From positions 1-43,306 of the forward strand of contig JAAELQ010000194.1 in assembly GCA_024226515.1 (NCBI GenBank): a stretch of 43,306 nucleotides of DNA, in the 5' to 3' direction. Position 1 is the stretch's first letter. The number at the start of each line of letters is the position of its first letter. The notes under the pieces are model-generated. The model did no database searches, was not told the origin of the DNA, and saw only the letters and a program-made list of their open reading frames with translations. Source of the stretch: a bacterium (GTDB taxonomy: Bacteria; Acidobacteriota; Polarisedimenticolia; Polarisedimenticolales; Polarisedimenticolaceae). The translations under genes were made by a program, and so were the position numbers. This document shows positions 16,784 to 25,072 of the stretch, one piece after another.

Positions 16784-17911
16784 ATGACCGAAGCCTGGCC
16801 GCTGTTCGCTCTGCTGGCGATCTTCTACGTGACCGAGGGTTTCTGGTGGGTGCCCGCGAGCTGCGTCTGCTTCTGGAGCGGCATGCGGCGCTCGTTTCTG
16901 AGCGCCGAGCCGATCTGGCGCCACGCCCGTGACTCGCGCGGCGTGCTGCCGCCGCGGACGCTGCTGGCGAACGGGTGTCGGTACCTGACACAGGCCTGGC
17001 CGCTGTCCATCTCGCCGGACGGGATCACCTCGGGCGGGTGGTCGGCGTTCGAGGCGCTGGGCGGGGGGCTGCCCGGCGGCCGCTCTCTCGCGTTCGAGGA
17101 CGTGAGCGAGCTCTCCGTCTCGGGGAGGCGTCTGGTCCTGCGCAAGCAGACGTTCGCGCTGCTGGGCTCGTCCGGCGCGGCGATCGACATGCTGAAGCTC
17201 GTGCGCAGCGTCGCCAGGACGGTGCCGGAGGAGCGCGAGGCCGCAATCCGCACGGCGCTCGAGGCCGGCTTCGATCGCGTCGAGGTGCGACGCAGGATCC
17301 GTCGCCTGCGCTGCTTGATTCGCGGCACGCGTATGTTGCCGCTGCTGGTACTGCTCAACCTGTTCGTTCTCGGACCGCTGTCGGTCGTCATGATCGGCAG
17401 AGGCGTGTTCTGGGCCATCTGTCTCGCCATCCACGTCATGCTGGCGGTGCCGGTGACGATCGCGTTCGTGCGCGCCAGCCGCCGAGCCCTCGCTCCGGAC
17501 GCGGTCGACCGGGTCGGCGTGTCGATCACACTGCTGATGTTCGCGCCTGCGACGGCGCGCTTCCTCGAGATCCTGTCCTGCAACTTGCTGGCCGGTATGC
17601 ATCCGCTGGCCGTCGCGTCGGTGGTTCTCGAAGAGGAGGAGTTCGCGCGCTTCGCGCGAGGGCATATCCTGGCTATCCGACAGGTGCAGCCCCAGGATCG
17701 AGTCCAGCGCTGGTTCCGCGAGCGGCTGCTCGAGTCGATCGACGGCCTGCTGTCGCGCACCGGCCTCAGCGCGAGCCGGATTCTCGAGGCGCCGCCGCGC
17801 GAGCCCGATGCCGTCTCTTACTGCCCGCGCTGCCACGCGCAGTATCGCGACGGGCCCGAGCGTTGCGCCGACTGCAACGGGGTCGAGCTGAAGTCCCACG
17901 AGACTCCATGA
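16784..17911 (+). CDS. Hypothetical membrane protein with C-terminal zinc ribbon
   Basis: A 375-residue protein I do not recognise. The first ~35 residues are hydrophobic. Two more hydrophobic segments lie near residues 185-230 (LPLLVLLNLFVLGPLSVVMI and AICLAIHVMLAVPVTIAFV) and a fourth near 245-270. The C-terminus carries a treble-clef/zinc-ribbon-like CPRCHAQY...CADC motif. The stretch between the first and second membrane segments looks like a PH-like soluble part (ISPDGITSGGWSAFE, FEDVSELSVSGRRLVLRK), but this is only an impression. It starts three bases after the DUF2167 stop, so the two are probably co-transcribed. Confidence 0.75.
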   Translation: MTEAWPLFALLAIFYVTEGFWWVPASCVCFWSGMRRSFLSAEPIWRHARDSRGVLPPRTLLANGCRYLTQAWPLSISPDGITSGGWSAFEALGGGLPGGRSLAFEDVSELSVSGRRLVLRKQTFALLGSSGAAIDMLKLVRSVARTVPEEREAAIRTALEAGFDRVEVRRRIRRLRCLIRGTRMLPLLVLLNLFVLGPLSVVMIGRGVFWAICLAIHVMLAVPVTIAFVRASRRALAPDAVDRVGVSITLLMFAPATARFLEILSCNLLAGMHPLAVASVVLEEEEFARFARGHILAIRQVQPQDRVQRWFRERLLESIDGLLSRTGLSASRILEAPPREPDAVSYCPRCHAQYRDGPERCADCNGVELKSHETP

Positions 17912-17929
17912 TCCACGACCGGCCGGCTG

Positions 17930-19423
17930 CTAGGGGAGCTTGAAACGCAGCGGCTTCAACGTCACCCGCTCGACGATCTCCTCGCCGCGGAGGAATTTGA
18001 TCATCGCCTCGGCGATCTTCGGCGACGAGAGGAACAGGTCGTCGTCATGCGACCCTCCGTCGATGACGAGATGCCGTCCGTTCGGAAAGCCCGTCAACAC
18101 GTCCTCGGCGTTCTCCGGCGGGGTCTTGATGTCGAGCGTGCCGCTGATGAACAGCACCGGCATCTCGCCCCGGACGGGCGAGCGATATTCGTCGCCCAGG
18201 TCCTCGACCGGCCAGCCGGCGCAGGTCGCGCGCAGCTTGGCGTTGATCACGTCTCCCAGCAGCGCCGTCCGGCCCTGCTCCTCGATCGTCCTGCGCCGGG
18301 CCGCGGTGGCGCCGGAGGCGCAGTCCATCGAGAGCGACATGACGATGTTGCGGTTCTCGCGCCGCGATCCCACGATCGAACCGGCGAGCTCGGTGTAGTC
18401 GCCCTCGAGCACGGGCAAGGCGCGCTGGACGAGCGTCTCGATATCCTCGCGCTCTCCGAGCGCCGAGTAGACGCCGCGCCTGAGGTCGTCGGGGCCGATC
18501 GTGACGCTGAACTTCTCCTTCGTCTCGGGGTGCGTCACCTCGACGGTCACCGGCTCTTTCTCCAGCCGGGCGAGCGATCGTTTCAACGCGCCGATGAAGT
18601 CGGGCATCGCGCGGTTCGCTTTCTTGTCGGCGCGAATCGCCTCGGCGACGCGGTGCACGACCGAGTCGATGCGTGCGGGCAGCTTGTAGGTGTGGTCCGG
18701 CCCTTCGACGCCCGCGAGGATCGCACGGTGCACGCGGTCCGGGTGGGTGCGAATGTAGGCCAGCGCCAGATGCGTGCCGTAGCTGATGCCCCACAGCGTG
18801 AGCTTCTCGGCGCCAAGCGCGATGCGCAACGCCTCGAGATCCTCCGCGGACTCGATCGAGTTGTACGCAGACAGGTCCGCCGTCTTGACGAACGTCTCAC
18901 GACACTCTTGCAGAAACGGCCGCAGGGCCTGTTCGTAGGTCGCCTCGTTCGTCGGCTGATCGAGCGGGTAGCTCCACGAACCCGGGCAGATCATGTACGG
19001 CTCGGTGCTCCACGTGCCGCGCTGGTCGTAGGCGATGACGTCCGCGACATCGCGCATGCGCTGGAACAGCGGAAACCGGTCTCCCGAGGCCGACCATGTG
19101 CCGGATCCGCCGGGGCCGCCCGCGAGATAGACGATCGGTGGTGCGGGGTTCGATGCCTTGCTCTTGAAGCGGACGAAATGAACCGTGATCTCGCGTCCGT
19201 CCGGTTTCGCGTGACGCTCGGGCACACTCAGCACGCCCTCCTCGGCGTCGATCACCTTGGGCTTGAAGACGTAGTCCGTCGTGGCGAACCGGATCGGCGT
19301 CAGCGTCAACGGGCCGGAGACGACCGCCGGTCCGGACGGCCCGCGGAGCGGACCGTCGTCCGCGGACCCGCAGGCGGCGAGGACGACGACGAAGAAAAGG
19401 GCGATGAACGGATGAGCTCTCAT
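17930..19423 (-). CDS. Alpha/beta hydrolase lipoprotein, peptidase S33 (prolyl aminopeptidase/TAP-like)
   Basis: A 497-residue lipoprotein with signal MRAHPFIALFFVVVLAAC, lipobox LAAC. The alpha/beta hydrolase fold shows the oxyanion motif YLAGGPGGSGTW, AYDQRGTW, the nucleophile elbow GISYGTHLAL (Ser near residue 213), the acid region SGTLDIKTPPENAE and the His in IDGGSHDDDL. A helical cap lies in between, and the C-terminal part resembles the TAP-like domain of secreted tripeptidyl aminopeptidases. It probably removes N-terminal residues (often proline) from peptides at the cell surface. The start is the ATG at 19423, directly before the signal peptide. The AraC-type regulator lies 68 bases upstream on the same strand and may control it. 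Confidence 0.88.
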   Translation of the reverse strand: MRAHPFIALFFVVVLAACGSADDGPLRGPSGPAVVSGPLTLTPIRFATTDYVFKPKVIDAEEGVLSVPERHAKPDGREITVHFVRFKSKASNPAPPIVYLAGGPGGSGTWSASGDRFPLFQRMRDVADVIAYDQRGTWSTEPYMICPGSWSYPLDQPTNEATYEQALRPFLQECRETFVKTADLSAYNSIESAEDLEALRIALGAEKLTLWGISYGTHLALAYIRTHPDRVHRAILAGVEGPDHTYKLPARIDSVVHRVAEAIRADKKANRAMPDFIGALKRSLARLEKEPVTVEVTHPETKEKFSVTIGPDDLRRGVYSALGEREDIETLVQRALPVLEGDYTELAGSIVGSRRENRNIVMSLSMDCASGATAARRRTIEEQGRTALLGDVINAKLRATCAGWPVEDLGDEYRSPVRGEMPVLFISGTLDIKTPPENAEDVLTGFPNGRHLVIDGGSHDDDLFLSSPKIAEAMIKFLRGEEIVERVTLKPLRFKLP

Positions 19424-19491
19424 GGGGTGCCTCCGCCACAGAGCATCCGACAATTCCGGGTGCGATTCTTGAACGATCCTAACCGAAGCGT

Positions 19492-20268
19492 TCAATCGCG
19501 CGGAATCCGGCTCCAGGAGGCGGCCGCCGTACGAAAGCGGCCCGGGGCCCAGCCCGTCTCTCTCTTGAACTCTCGCGTGAAGTGGCTCTGGTCGGCGTAG
19601 CCGAGGTCGTGGGCCAGGTCGGCGAGCGGACGACTGCCCTCGATGAGGTGCTCGATTGCGTGCTCTGCGCGTACGCGACGGCGGAACGAGCCGATGGAAG
19701 TGTCGTAGTGCTTGCGGAACGTGCGGGCGAGATGGCCGGGATGGACTCGAAAGCGGAGCGCCAGCCGGCCGAGCGGTTCGCGGCATCCGTCCTCGGCCCG
19801 AATCCGCTCGTGGGCCTCGGTGATCCAGGTTGGACGGACCACGGTGCCGGCGGAAGCGTCGCGCTCGAGAGAGGCCACCAGCCGCTGCACCGCGTCACGG
19901 CCGACGGGCAGCGCGTGCTCGCGCGGTCCCGCGAGCGAGGCGAAGATTCGAAGGGCGCGAGCGGCCTGGACGCCGCCGCCCAGAACGCGCGGTCCGGCGG
20001 GAAGGTCGATCGCCGTGGCGTCTCCGCCGAGGGCCATGACGAACATGCGCACACCCGCCGGCCCCGTCGCCGTGGCGTGCCGCGCGCCGGCCGGCTTGTA
20101 GTGCAACTCCCAGCGGCCGCAGCGCTGCGTATCGCGGACGAACACCTCGTCCAGGCGGCCGTGCAGCACGAGGGTCACGACCCCGTAGTCATGAGCCAGC
20201 GGGGCGTGTCCCTGCCCGGGCAAGAGAGTCTTGTCGCGGACGAACGAAGCTGAAGCCTGTATTGGCAC
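19492..20268 (-). CDS. AraC family transcriptional regulator
   Basis: A 258-residue DNA-binding regulator. The C-terminal ~100 residues hold the double helix-turn-helix: first helix pair near LGRLALRFRVHPGHLARTFR, second near LADLAHDLGYADQSHFTREF, followed by the usual FKRETGWAPGRFR. The N-terminal half looks like a cupin-like ligand or oligomerisation domain (LVLHGRLDEVFV, HYKPAGARHATAT). The start is GTG at 20268 with no obvious Shine-Dalgarno site; a 13-bp palindrome sits just upstream. It lies in the same direction as the S33 peptidase gene. The effector is unknown. Confidence 0.9.
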   Translation of the reverse strand: MPIQASASFVRDKTLLPGQGHAPLAHDYGVVTLVLHGRLDEVFVRDTQRCGRWELHYKPAGARHATATGPAGVRMFVMALGGDATAIDLPAGPRVLGGGVQAARALRIFASLAGPREHALPVGRDAVQRLVASLERDASAGTVVRPTWITEAHERIRAEDGCREPLGRLALRFRVHPGHLARTFRKHYDTSIGSFRRRVRAEHAIEHLIEGSRPLADLAHDLGYADQSHFTREFKRETGWAPGRFRTAAASWSRIPRD

Positions 20269-20275
20269 GTATCAA

Positions 20276-20288
20276 GGAAACGCTTTCC
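20276..20288. promoter_or_regulatory. 13-bp palindrome upstream of the AraC-type regulator
   Basis: GGAAACGCTTTCC has five-base arms (GGAAA/TTTCC) around CGC and begins eight bases upstream of the regulator's GTG. The form resembles operators of LacI-type proteins, but no such regulator is in the window and the length is short. It could be an autoregulatory site or chance. Confidence 0.3.
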
Positions 20289-20333
20289 GGGCAGATTGGT
20301 TGCACACCGTCCCTTGCCGGCGACGCATTCCGA

Positions 20334-20768
20334 CTACTCCAGGCTACGGAAGCCGATCAGCCACTCGCCGTCGCCCGCGCAGATCAGGGTCGTCAGCATG
20401 CGCTGCTTGCCGTGGTCGAGGTCCAGCAGGAACGACCGATTCCAGCACTTCTTCTCCGTGTGCTTGCCGCCGGTAGTCGGCGGTCGGGCGAGCGTGACGC
20501 GTTCCTCTTCCTGGGTCTGCACGTAGCCGTTGCTTTCCGCCAGGCCGTACACGCTGGCCCGGATCTCGGTTTGTTGCGACTCGGAAGTCTTAGGCACCGT
20601 GTACCAGACGAAGTTGTTCTTGATGTCCACGAAGAGGATCTGGCCCTCTTCGGACTGTTCCGCGTTGTGCTTGCCGATGGCGTCGTCCAGCCAGGCAGGG
20701 ATGGAGTTGGCCAGCGCGAGGTCGCCAAGGAGCAGAACACAGATCAAAACACTTCTAATTCGTCTCAT
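20334..20768 (-). CDS. Small exported protein of unknown function
   Basis: A 144-residue protein with a signal peptide (IRSVLICVLLLGDLALA). The mature part is hydrophilic with an alternating pattern suggesting a small beta-rich domain (ILFVDIKNNFVWYTV, two cysteines near KKCWNRS and LICAGDGEW). I chose ATG 20768 because AGAGGAAACA precedes it; a longer frame to 20801 lacks a signal peptide at its start. It is divergent from the CSLREA gene at 20917, with 148 bases between. I do not recognise a family. Confidence 0.7.
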   Translation of the reverse strand: MRRIRSVLICVLLLGDLALANSIPAWLDDAIGKHNAEQSEEGQILFVDIKNNFVWYTVPKTSESQQTEIRASVYGLAESNGYVQTQEEERVTLARPPTTGGKHTEKKCWNRSFLLDLDHGKQRMLTTLICAGDGEWLIGFRSLE

Positions 20769-20916
20769 TGTTTCCTCTCTCCAGGGAGGCGGGCACGCCA
20801 AGTCTCGCTCCGGGCGATCGGAACTGCAACTTTTTTCGCGGAGCGTGTCCGAATATGCGCCGCGATTGCGTGTCCCTGTTCATTGGGGGCCGCCTCCGGC
20901 TCCGAGGGAGGTCGAG

Positions 20917-23139
20917 ATGAACGCGACGCGTCTTCTGGTATGGGGTTCGTTCCTGGTTCTGACCGGCCTGCTCGTGTGTGCGCCGGCGGCGGCCGCCACG
21001 ATCACGGTCAACACCACGGCGGACCAGATCCTGGCCAACGGTGTTTGCTCGCTGCGCGAGGCGATTCGCAACTCCAACGCCGACGCCGACGTCTCCGGCG
21101 GCGATTGTGCCGCGGGCTCCGGGGGCGACGTGATCCAGGTCCAGCCCGGGACGATCAACCTCTCCATTCCCAACGTCGGAGGAAGCGAGGATTTCAATCA
21201 GCGCGGCGATCTCGACATCACCGATGATGTACAGATCATCGGCACTCCGGGAGGGGCGACGACGATCGACGCTTCGGCGGTCAGCGACCGCGTGCTGCAC
21301 GTCGTCTCGCCCGTGCGGGTTGTGCTGGAGTACCTGACGCTGCGCGGCGGTGTGTCCGGTCAGGGCGGTGGGCTTCGTCTCGGAGCCGGTTCCGACGTGG
21401 CACTGTTCCGCTCGGACGTGATCGACAACAGCTCCACCCTGGTCGGCGGCGGCATCGCCAACCTCGGCGGGACGTTGCGGCTGGACAGCGTCTACCTCGC
21501 GTTCAACGATGCGAGCTCGACCGGCGGCGGCGCGCACAGCACCGGCGACGTCTTCATCGCCGACAGCCTGGTCGAGGGCAACGACGCCTCCTCGGGCGGT
21601 GGCGTGTACATCGCGGGCGGCGATCTCGACGTGAGCGACACCGAGTTCGAATCGAACACGGCGTCGAGCGCGGGCGGCGGGTTGATCGCCGTCAACCTCG
21701 GCGGTACCGCCACCGTGACGGGAGGCAGTTTCTTCGACAATCAGGCGCCGACCGGTGCCGCGATGCAATTCAATGTCGTGTGGGACCTGAACGGAACCAC
21801 CGTGCGCGACAACACCGCGACCAGCGGCGGGGCGATCCGATCGCGGCAGAACGGATCGGTCGACAACGCCACGTTCCTGCGCAACCTGGGCGGCGTGGGA
21901 GGTGCGATCTCGCACGAGGTCGGCACGCTCGACATCGAGGATTCCGTCTTTACCGACAACCGCGCCAGCAGCGGCGGTGCAATCAACAACACCGCGACGC
22001 TGCACCTGACTCGGGCCGACTTCGTCGGCAACGACGCGACCGCCGGCGTCGGCGGTGCGCTACGCAACACGGACGACTTGACGCTCAGCCGCTGCACGGT
22101 CCGCGACGGCACGGCCACGGTCTCCGGCGGGGGAATCTACGACGACGGCGGGCAGACGACGATCAGCTACAGCACCGTCTCCGGCAATACCGCGCAGGGC
22201 AGCGGCGGTGGGGTGATGGCGGCCCAGCTACAGTCGGACGTCACACTGTTCAATTCCACCGTCAGCGATAACCTGGCGGGCGATTTCGGCGGCGGGGTCT
22301 ACGTCGGAGGAGACGTGACGATCGATTTCTCCACCATCGCCGACAACCGCGCCAACCAGCCGGGCTTCAGCGGCGGCGGCGCTTACCTCGCCGGGGGATT
22401 GATCGAGATCAAGAACACGATCCTTGCCCTGAACTCGCCGCAGAACTGCGGCGGCAACGGGACGGGCAGCGTGACTTCGTACGGATACAACCTCGCCGAC
22501 GACGCTTGCGCCGTCAGTGGCCCCGGCGACGCGATCAACACGAACCCGCAGCTACTGCCGCTGGGCGACAACGGTGGGGCGACCGAGACGCACGGCCTGG
22601 ACACCAACAGCCCGGCTCGCGATTCGGCCGCACCCGGTTGCCTGCGCATCGTCGGCGGCGCCGCCCCGAACGACCAGCGGCTGATGCCGCGGCCCGTCGA
22701 GGGGGACGGCGCTGGTGCGGCCGAGTGCGATCGCGGTGCTCTCGAGGGTGCCAACCCGTTCTCGGTGCAGCCGCTGCCCGTCGGCGACGGCTCGTTCGCG
22801 CCGCCGATGCTGGCCTCGAAGAACCCGGGGAACTCCGGCAAGTACGACATCACGTGGGACGCGGTCGTCTGCCTGTCGCAGGACTACCACTTGATCTACG
22901 GCCCGTTGACCCAGGTTTCGAATTACCAGGTTACGGGCTCGTTGTGCAATCTCGGACAGGCCGGCACGCTGACGGCGGCACCGCTGCCGTCCGGTGACCT
23001 GTGGTTCCTCATCCTGGCCAACGACGACTTCAACGTCGAGGGTAGCTGGGGGCAGGCGACGAGCGGCGAGCGCAACGGCACGTTCGATTCGGGCGAGTGC
23101 GGGATGACGCAGCGCGACAACACGGCGACCTGTCCCTAG
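20917..23139 (+). CDS. Exported CSLREA-domain beta-helix protein
   Basis: A 740-residue exported protein with signal peptide (LLVWGSFLVLTGLLVCAPAA). The CSLREA motif appears directly after it (NGVCSLREAIRNSNADADV). About 20 right-handed beta-helix rungs follow, rich in GGGI/NNTA turns (DNRASSGGAINNTATL). A choice-of-anchor-Q-like closing motif occurs at about 590-620 (LGDNGGATETHGLDT, DRGALEG). The last ~120 residues are a cysteine-bearing Fn3-like module ending in TCP. GGGAGG upstream of ATG 20917 decides the start. Its stop shares the palindrome CTAG (23136-23139) with the stop of the convergent DoxX-like gene. It is likely a surface or secreted adhesin-like protein; function is inferred from architecture only. 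Confidence 0.88.
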   Translation: MNATRLLVWGSFLVLTGLLVCAPAAAATITVNTTADQILANGVCSLREAIRNSNADADVSGGDCAAGSGGDVIQVQPGTINLSIPNVGGSEDFNQRGDLDITDDVQIIGTPGGATTIDASAVSDRVLHVVSPVRVVLEYLTLRGGVSGQGGGLRLGAGSDVALFRSDVIDNSSTLVGGGIANLGGTLRLDSVYLAFNDASSTGGGAHSTGDVFIADSLVEGNDASSGGGVYIAGGDLDVSDTEFESNTASSAGGGLIAVNLGGTATVTGGSFFDNQAPTGAAMQFNVVWDLNGTTVRDNTATSGGAIRSRQNGSVDNATFLRNLGGVGGAISHEVGTLDIEDSVFTDNRASSGGAINNTATLHLTRADFVGNDATAGVGGALRNTDDLTLSRCTVRDGTATVSGGGIYDDGGQTTISYSTVSGNTAQGSGGGVMAAQLQSDVTLFNSTVSDNLAGDFGGGVYVGGDVTIDFSTIADNRANQPGFSGGGAYLAGGLIEIKNTILALNSPQNCGGNGTGSVTSYGYNLADDACAVSGPGDAINTNPQLLPLGDNGGATETHGLDTNSPARDSAAPGCLRIVGGAAPNDQRLMPRPVEGDGAGAAECDRGALEGANPFSVQPLPVGDGSFAPPMLASKNPGNSGKYDITWDAVVCLSQDYHLIYGPLTQVSNYQVTGSLCNLGQAGTLTAAPLPSGDLWFLILANDDFNVEGSWGQATSGERNGTFDSGECGMTQRDNTATCP

Positions 23140-23783
23140 GCGGTGAGGCGTCGACCCACGGTGAGGAAGCGCAGCAGCGTCACGACGCCGGCCAGGGTGC
23201 CGACCGCCATGGGGACGATGCCCCAGCTGCCCGGGGCGAGGCCACGGGTCGCCAGGAAGAAGACGAGCAGCGAGGCGGCGAAGGCGATGAAACCGATGCG
23301 TTCGATCGGGTCCAGCCGAAGTTGCGGAACGGAAGTGGCGCCGCTCCACGGCCGATCGGTCACGATCGAACGCCAGCGATGGAAATCCCACGCGCAGAGA
23401 TAGGTCACGGCCAGCAGCATCAGCGCGGTCACGACCGGCGTGCCCTTGAACCCCAGCGCCACCGTGACGACGAAGATGTTGACCATGATCGGCAGGAACA
23501 GCAGCGCGCCGACGTGCGCAGTGCGCGGGATCAGCAGCAGCAGGCCCGCGACAACCTGGGAGGCACCGAGGAAGCGCCAGTAGAGGCCGGTCTGGTACAT
23601 CGCCTCGAAGAAGGCGCCGATCGGCGTCTCGATCGGGATCAACGTGAAGCGTTGCCCGAGCAGCTTGACCATCCCGGTCGGGATGAAGCCCGCCGCGAGC
23701 AGGATGCGCGTGAACAGCGTCATCCGCAGAAAGAACGGCTTCGAACGGACCCACAGGAACGTCCGGTCCAGGAACTCGATCAA
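23136..23783 (-). CDS. DoxX-like integral membrane protein
   Basis: A 215-residue protein with about six hydrophobic helices. The N-terminal half has the DoxX-like order: TRILLAAGFIPTGMVKLLG, then FEAMYQTGLYWRFLGASQVV, then LLLIPRTAHVGALLFLPIM. DoxX-family proteins are small membrane proteins without one defined activity. The start is TTG at 23783, supported by GGGGAGG six bases upstream; no ATG is placed as well. That ribosome binding site sits in the 3' arm of a perfect 12-bp hairpin at 23788-23820, so initiation may be regulated. It follows the exported-protein gene at 23845 on the same strand after 61 bases. Confidence 0.8.
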   Translation of the reverse strand: MIEFLDRTFLWVRSKPFFLRMTLFTRILLAAGFIPTGMVKLLGQRFTLIPIETPIGAFFEAMYQTGLYWRFLGASQVVAGLLLLIPRTAHVGALLFLPIMVNIFVVTVALGFKGTPVVTALMLLAVTYLCAWDFHRWRSIVTDRPWSGATSVPQLRLDPIERIGFIAFAASLLVFFLATRGLAPGSWGIVPMAVGTLAGVVTLLRFLTVGRRLTA

Positions 23784-23787
23784 CGGT

Positions 23788-23820
23788 GGCCTCCCCGGCT
23801 ACTAAGACGCCGGGGAGGCC
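23788..23820 (-). promoter_or_regulatory. Perfect 12-bp stem-loop covering the Shine-Dalgarno site of the DoxX-like gene
   Basis: Arms 23809-23820 and 23788-23799 are exact reverse complements (GGCCTCCCCGGC / GCCGGGGAGGCC) around a nine-base loop. Read on the minus strand, it lies 24 bases after the stop of the upstream gene. Its 3' arm contains GGGGAGG, the ribosome binding site for the TTG start at 23783. No run of T follows, so a simple intrinsic terminator is less likely. The position fits an attenuator, a stability element for the upstream message, or a translational lock. Confidence 0.75.
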
Positions 23821-23844
23821 GGTTGATTAACAGCAAGGAACGAG

Positions 23845-24927
23845 TTACGGCCCGCAGTGGCACTGCATGTCGGGCTGCTCGCCGATGTTGGGCAGTGTGA
23901 TCGAACAGTCCTGCGCCGCGCTGTAGGGCGTGCAGAAGCTGAAGTCGCCGTCGAACGCGGCGATGCACGATAGTTCCAGATCCGCGCAGACCGTGTTGCA
24001 GGTGAAGTTCGGATCGGTGTAGGTCATGTACGAGTTCGACACCTCGATCGCACACGCGCCCTCCGGAGCGGCGTCGGGGCAGTTGAACAGACGGCTGTTG
24101 TCGAGCACCAGCCCCTCGCAGTCCAGCTCGGTGGATCCCTCGGGCCGGATCAACGTGAACCCGTCGATGCCCCACAGCCCTGCCGCCGACCCGTCGTAGG
24201 CCAGCGTCAGGTTCGGCGCTCCCGCGCCCGGATCGAAGATGTACACCTGGGCCGGGTAGACGATCAACGGTCCGCCCGGCAACCACGCGACGCCGGCCGA
24301 GGCCGACGACAGCGCCAGCCGTCCGTCGGGCAGCAGGTCGACACCGTCCACGTTCGGCATGCCGAGCGCTGCGGCATCCAGCATCTCGACGATGGCTCCC
24401 GTCGTTCGGTCGTAGCTGTAGACGCCCGAGCGCTTGAGGATCGACAGGACTCCCGTTCCGTCGACCACCATCTGCGGAGTGTCGACCGAGAACAGATAGA
24501 GGTCTGCGTCGATCATGTCGAGCGCGTTCAAGCTCTGCAGGCCGATTCCCTCGGCCGACCAGTTCAGATCGACGGCGATCGCCCCGCCCGCTCCGCGTAC
24601 GTAGACATCGGCGGGTGTGAGCATCAGCGGACCCCCTGGCGTGAATACGAACGCCGGAGCCTTGACGCTGAACTTGTATTCGTCCGGCCCCGTCACGTCG
24701 AGCGCGTCGAGGTTGATCGTGCCCGGAAGCTGCGTCGGGAAGGCCTGCACCACCCCGGGAGGCCCGGGCAGGTCGCTGTAGACGTTTTGCGGATACAGCA
24801 CGATGCCCGCGACCTGCGGGTGATCGACCGAGAAATCGATCCCGTGGGCCACGTCGTCCGCGTGGCACAGCCCGCCGCCGATCGCGGCGACCGCGAGAAC
24901 CCAGAGAACTACTTTCGCTTTCCTCAC
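23845..24927 (-). CDS. Exported repeat protein ('LNAL..FSVD.P' repeats)
   Basis: A 360-residue protein with a signal peptide (VVLWVLAVAAIGGGLCHA). The body has repeats of about 55-60 residues with the pattern NLDALDV..DEYKFSV.AP / LNALDMIDADLYLFSVDTP / VDGVDLLPDGRLALSS, each followed by a PADVYV or PAQVYI-like strand, suggesting a propeller-like fold. The C-terminal ~90 residues hold about ten cysteines (CEGLVL, CPDAAPEGAC, CNTVCADLELSC, CSITLP, CHCGP) and are probably disulphide-bonded. The start is GTG with GGGGGAAG upstream. The repeat also occurs in the protein at 30072-31142. A longer minus-strand frame here (to 25036) is an out-of-frame shadow. Function is unknown. Confidence 0.78.
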   Translation of the reverse strand: MRKAKVVLWVLAVAAIGGGLCHADDVAHGIDFSVDHPQVAGIVLYPQNVYSDLPGPPGVVQAFPTQLPGTINLDALDVTGPDEYKFSVKAPAFVFTPGGPLMLTPADVYVRGAGGAIAVDLNWSAEGIGLQSLNALDMIDADLYLFSVDTPQMVVDGTGVLSILKRSGVYSYDRTTGAIVEMLDAAALGMPNVDGVDLLPDGRLALSSASAGVAWLPGGPLIVYPAQVYIFDPGAGAPNLTLAYDGSAAGLWGIDGFTLIRPEGSTELDCEGLVLDNSRLFNCPDAAPEGACAIEVSNSYMTYTDPNFTCNTVCADLELSCIAAFDGDFSFCTPYSAAQDCSITLPNIGEQPDMQCHCGP

Positions 24928-25072
24928 GTTGCTTCCCCCAAGGAGTGTTGACTGTTGTCGCAGCCACCGGCAATTGCTCGGTGCGGCGAGGTCGGATGAC
25001 AGAGATGATACGGCGAGAATCGGAGCGGTCCAGCACGAATGGCGTAGCGGACCGACCGAGAAAGGGACGGAG

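Noticed and set aside
23780..25036. Minus-strand 418-residue frame overlapping the exported protein at 23845-24927
   Set aside because: Its translation is Arg/Gly-rich without domains. The overlapping frame has a signal peptide, repeats and an upstream ribosome binding site.
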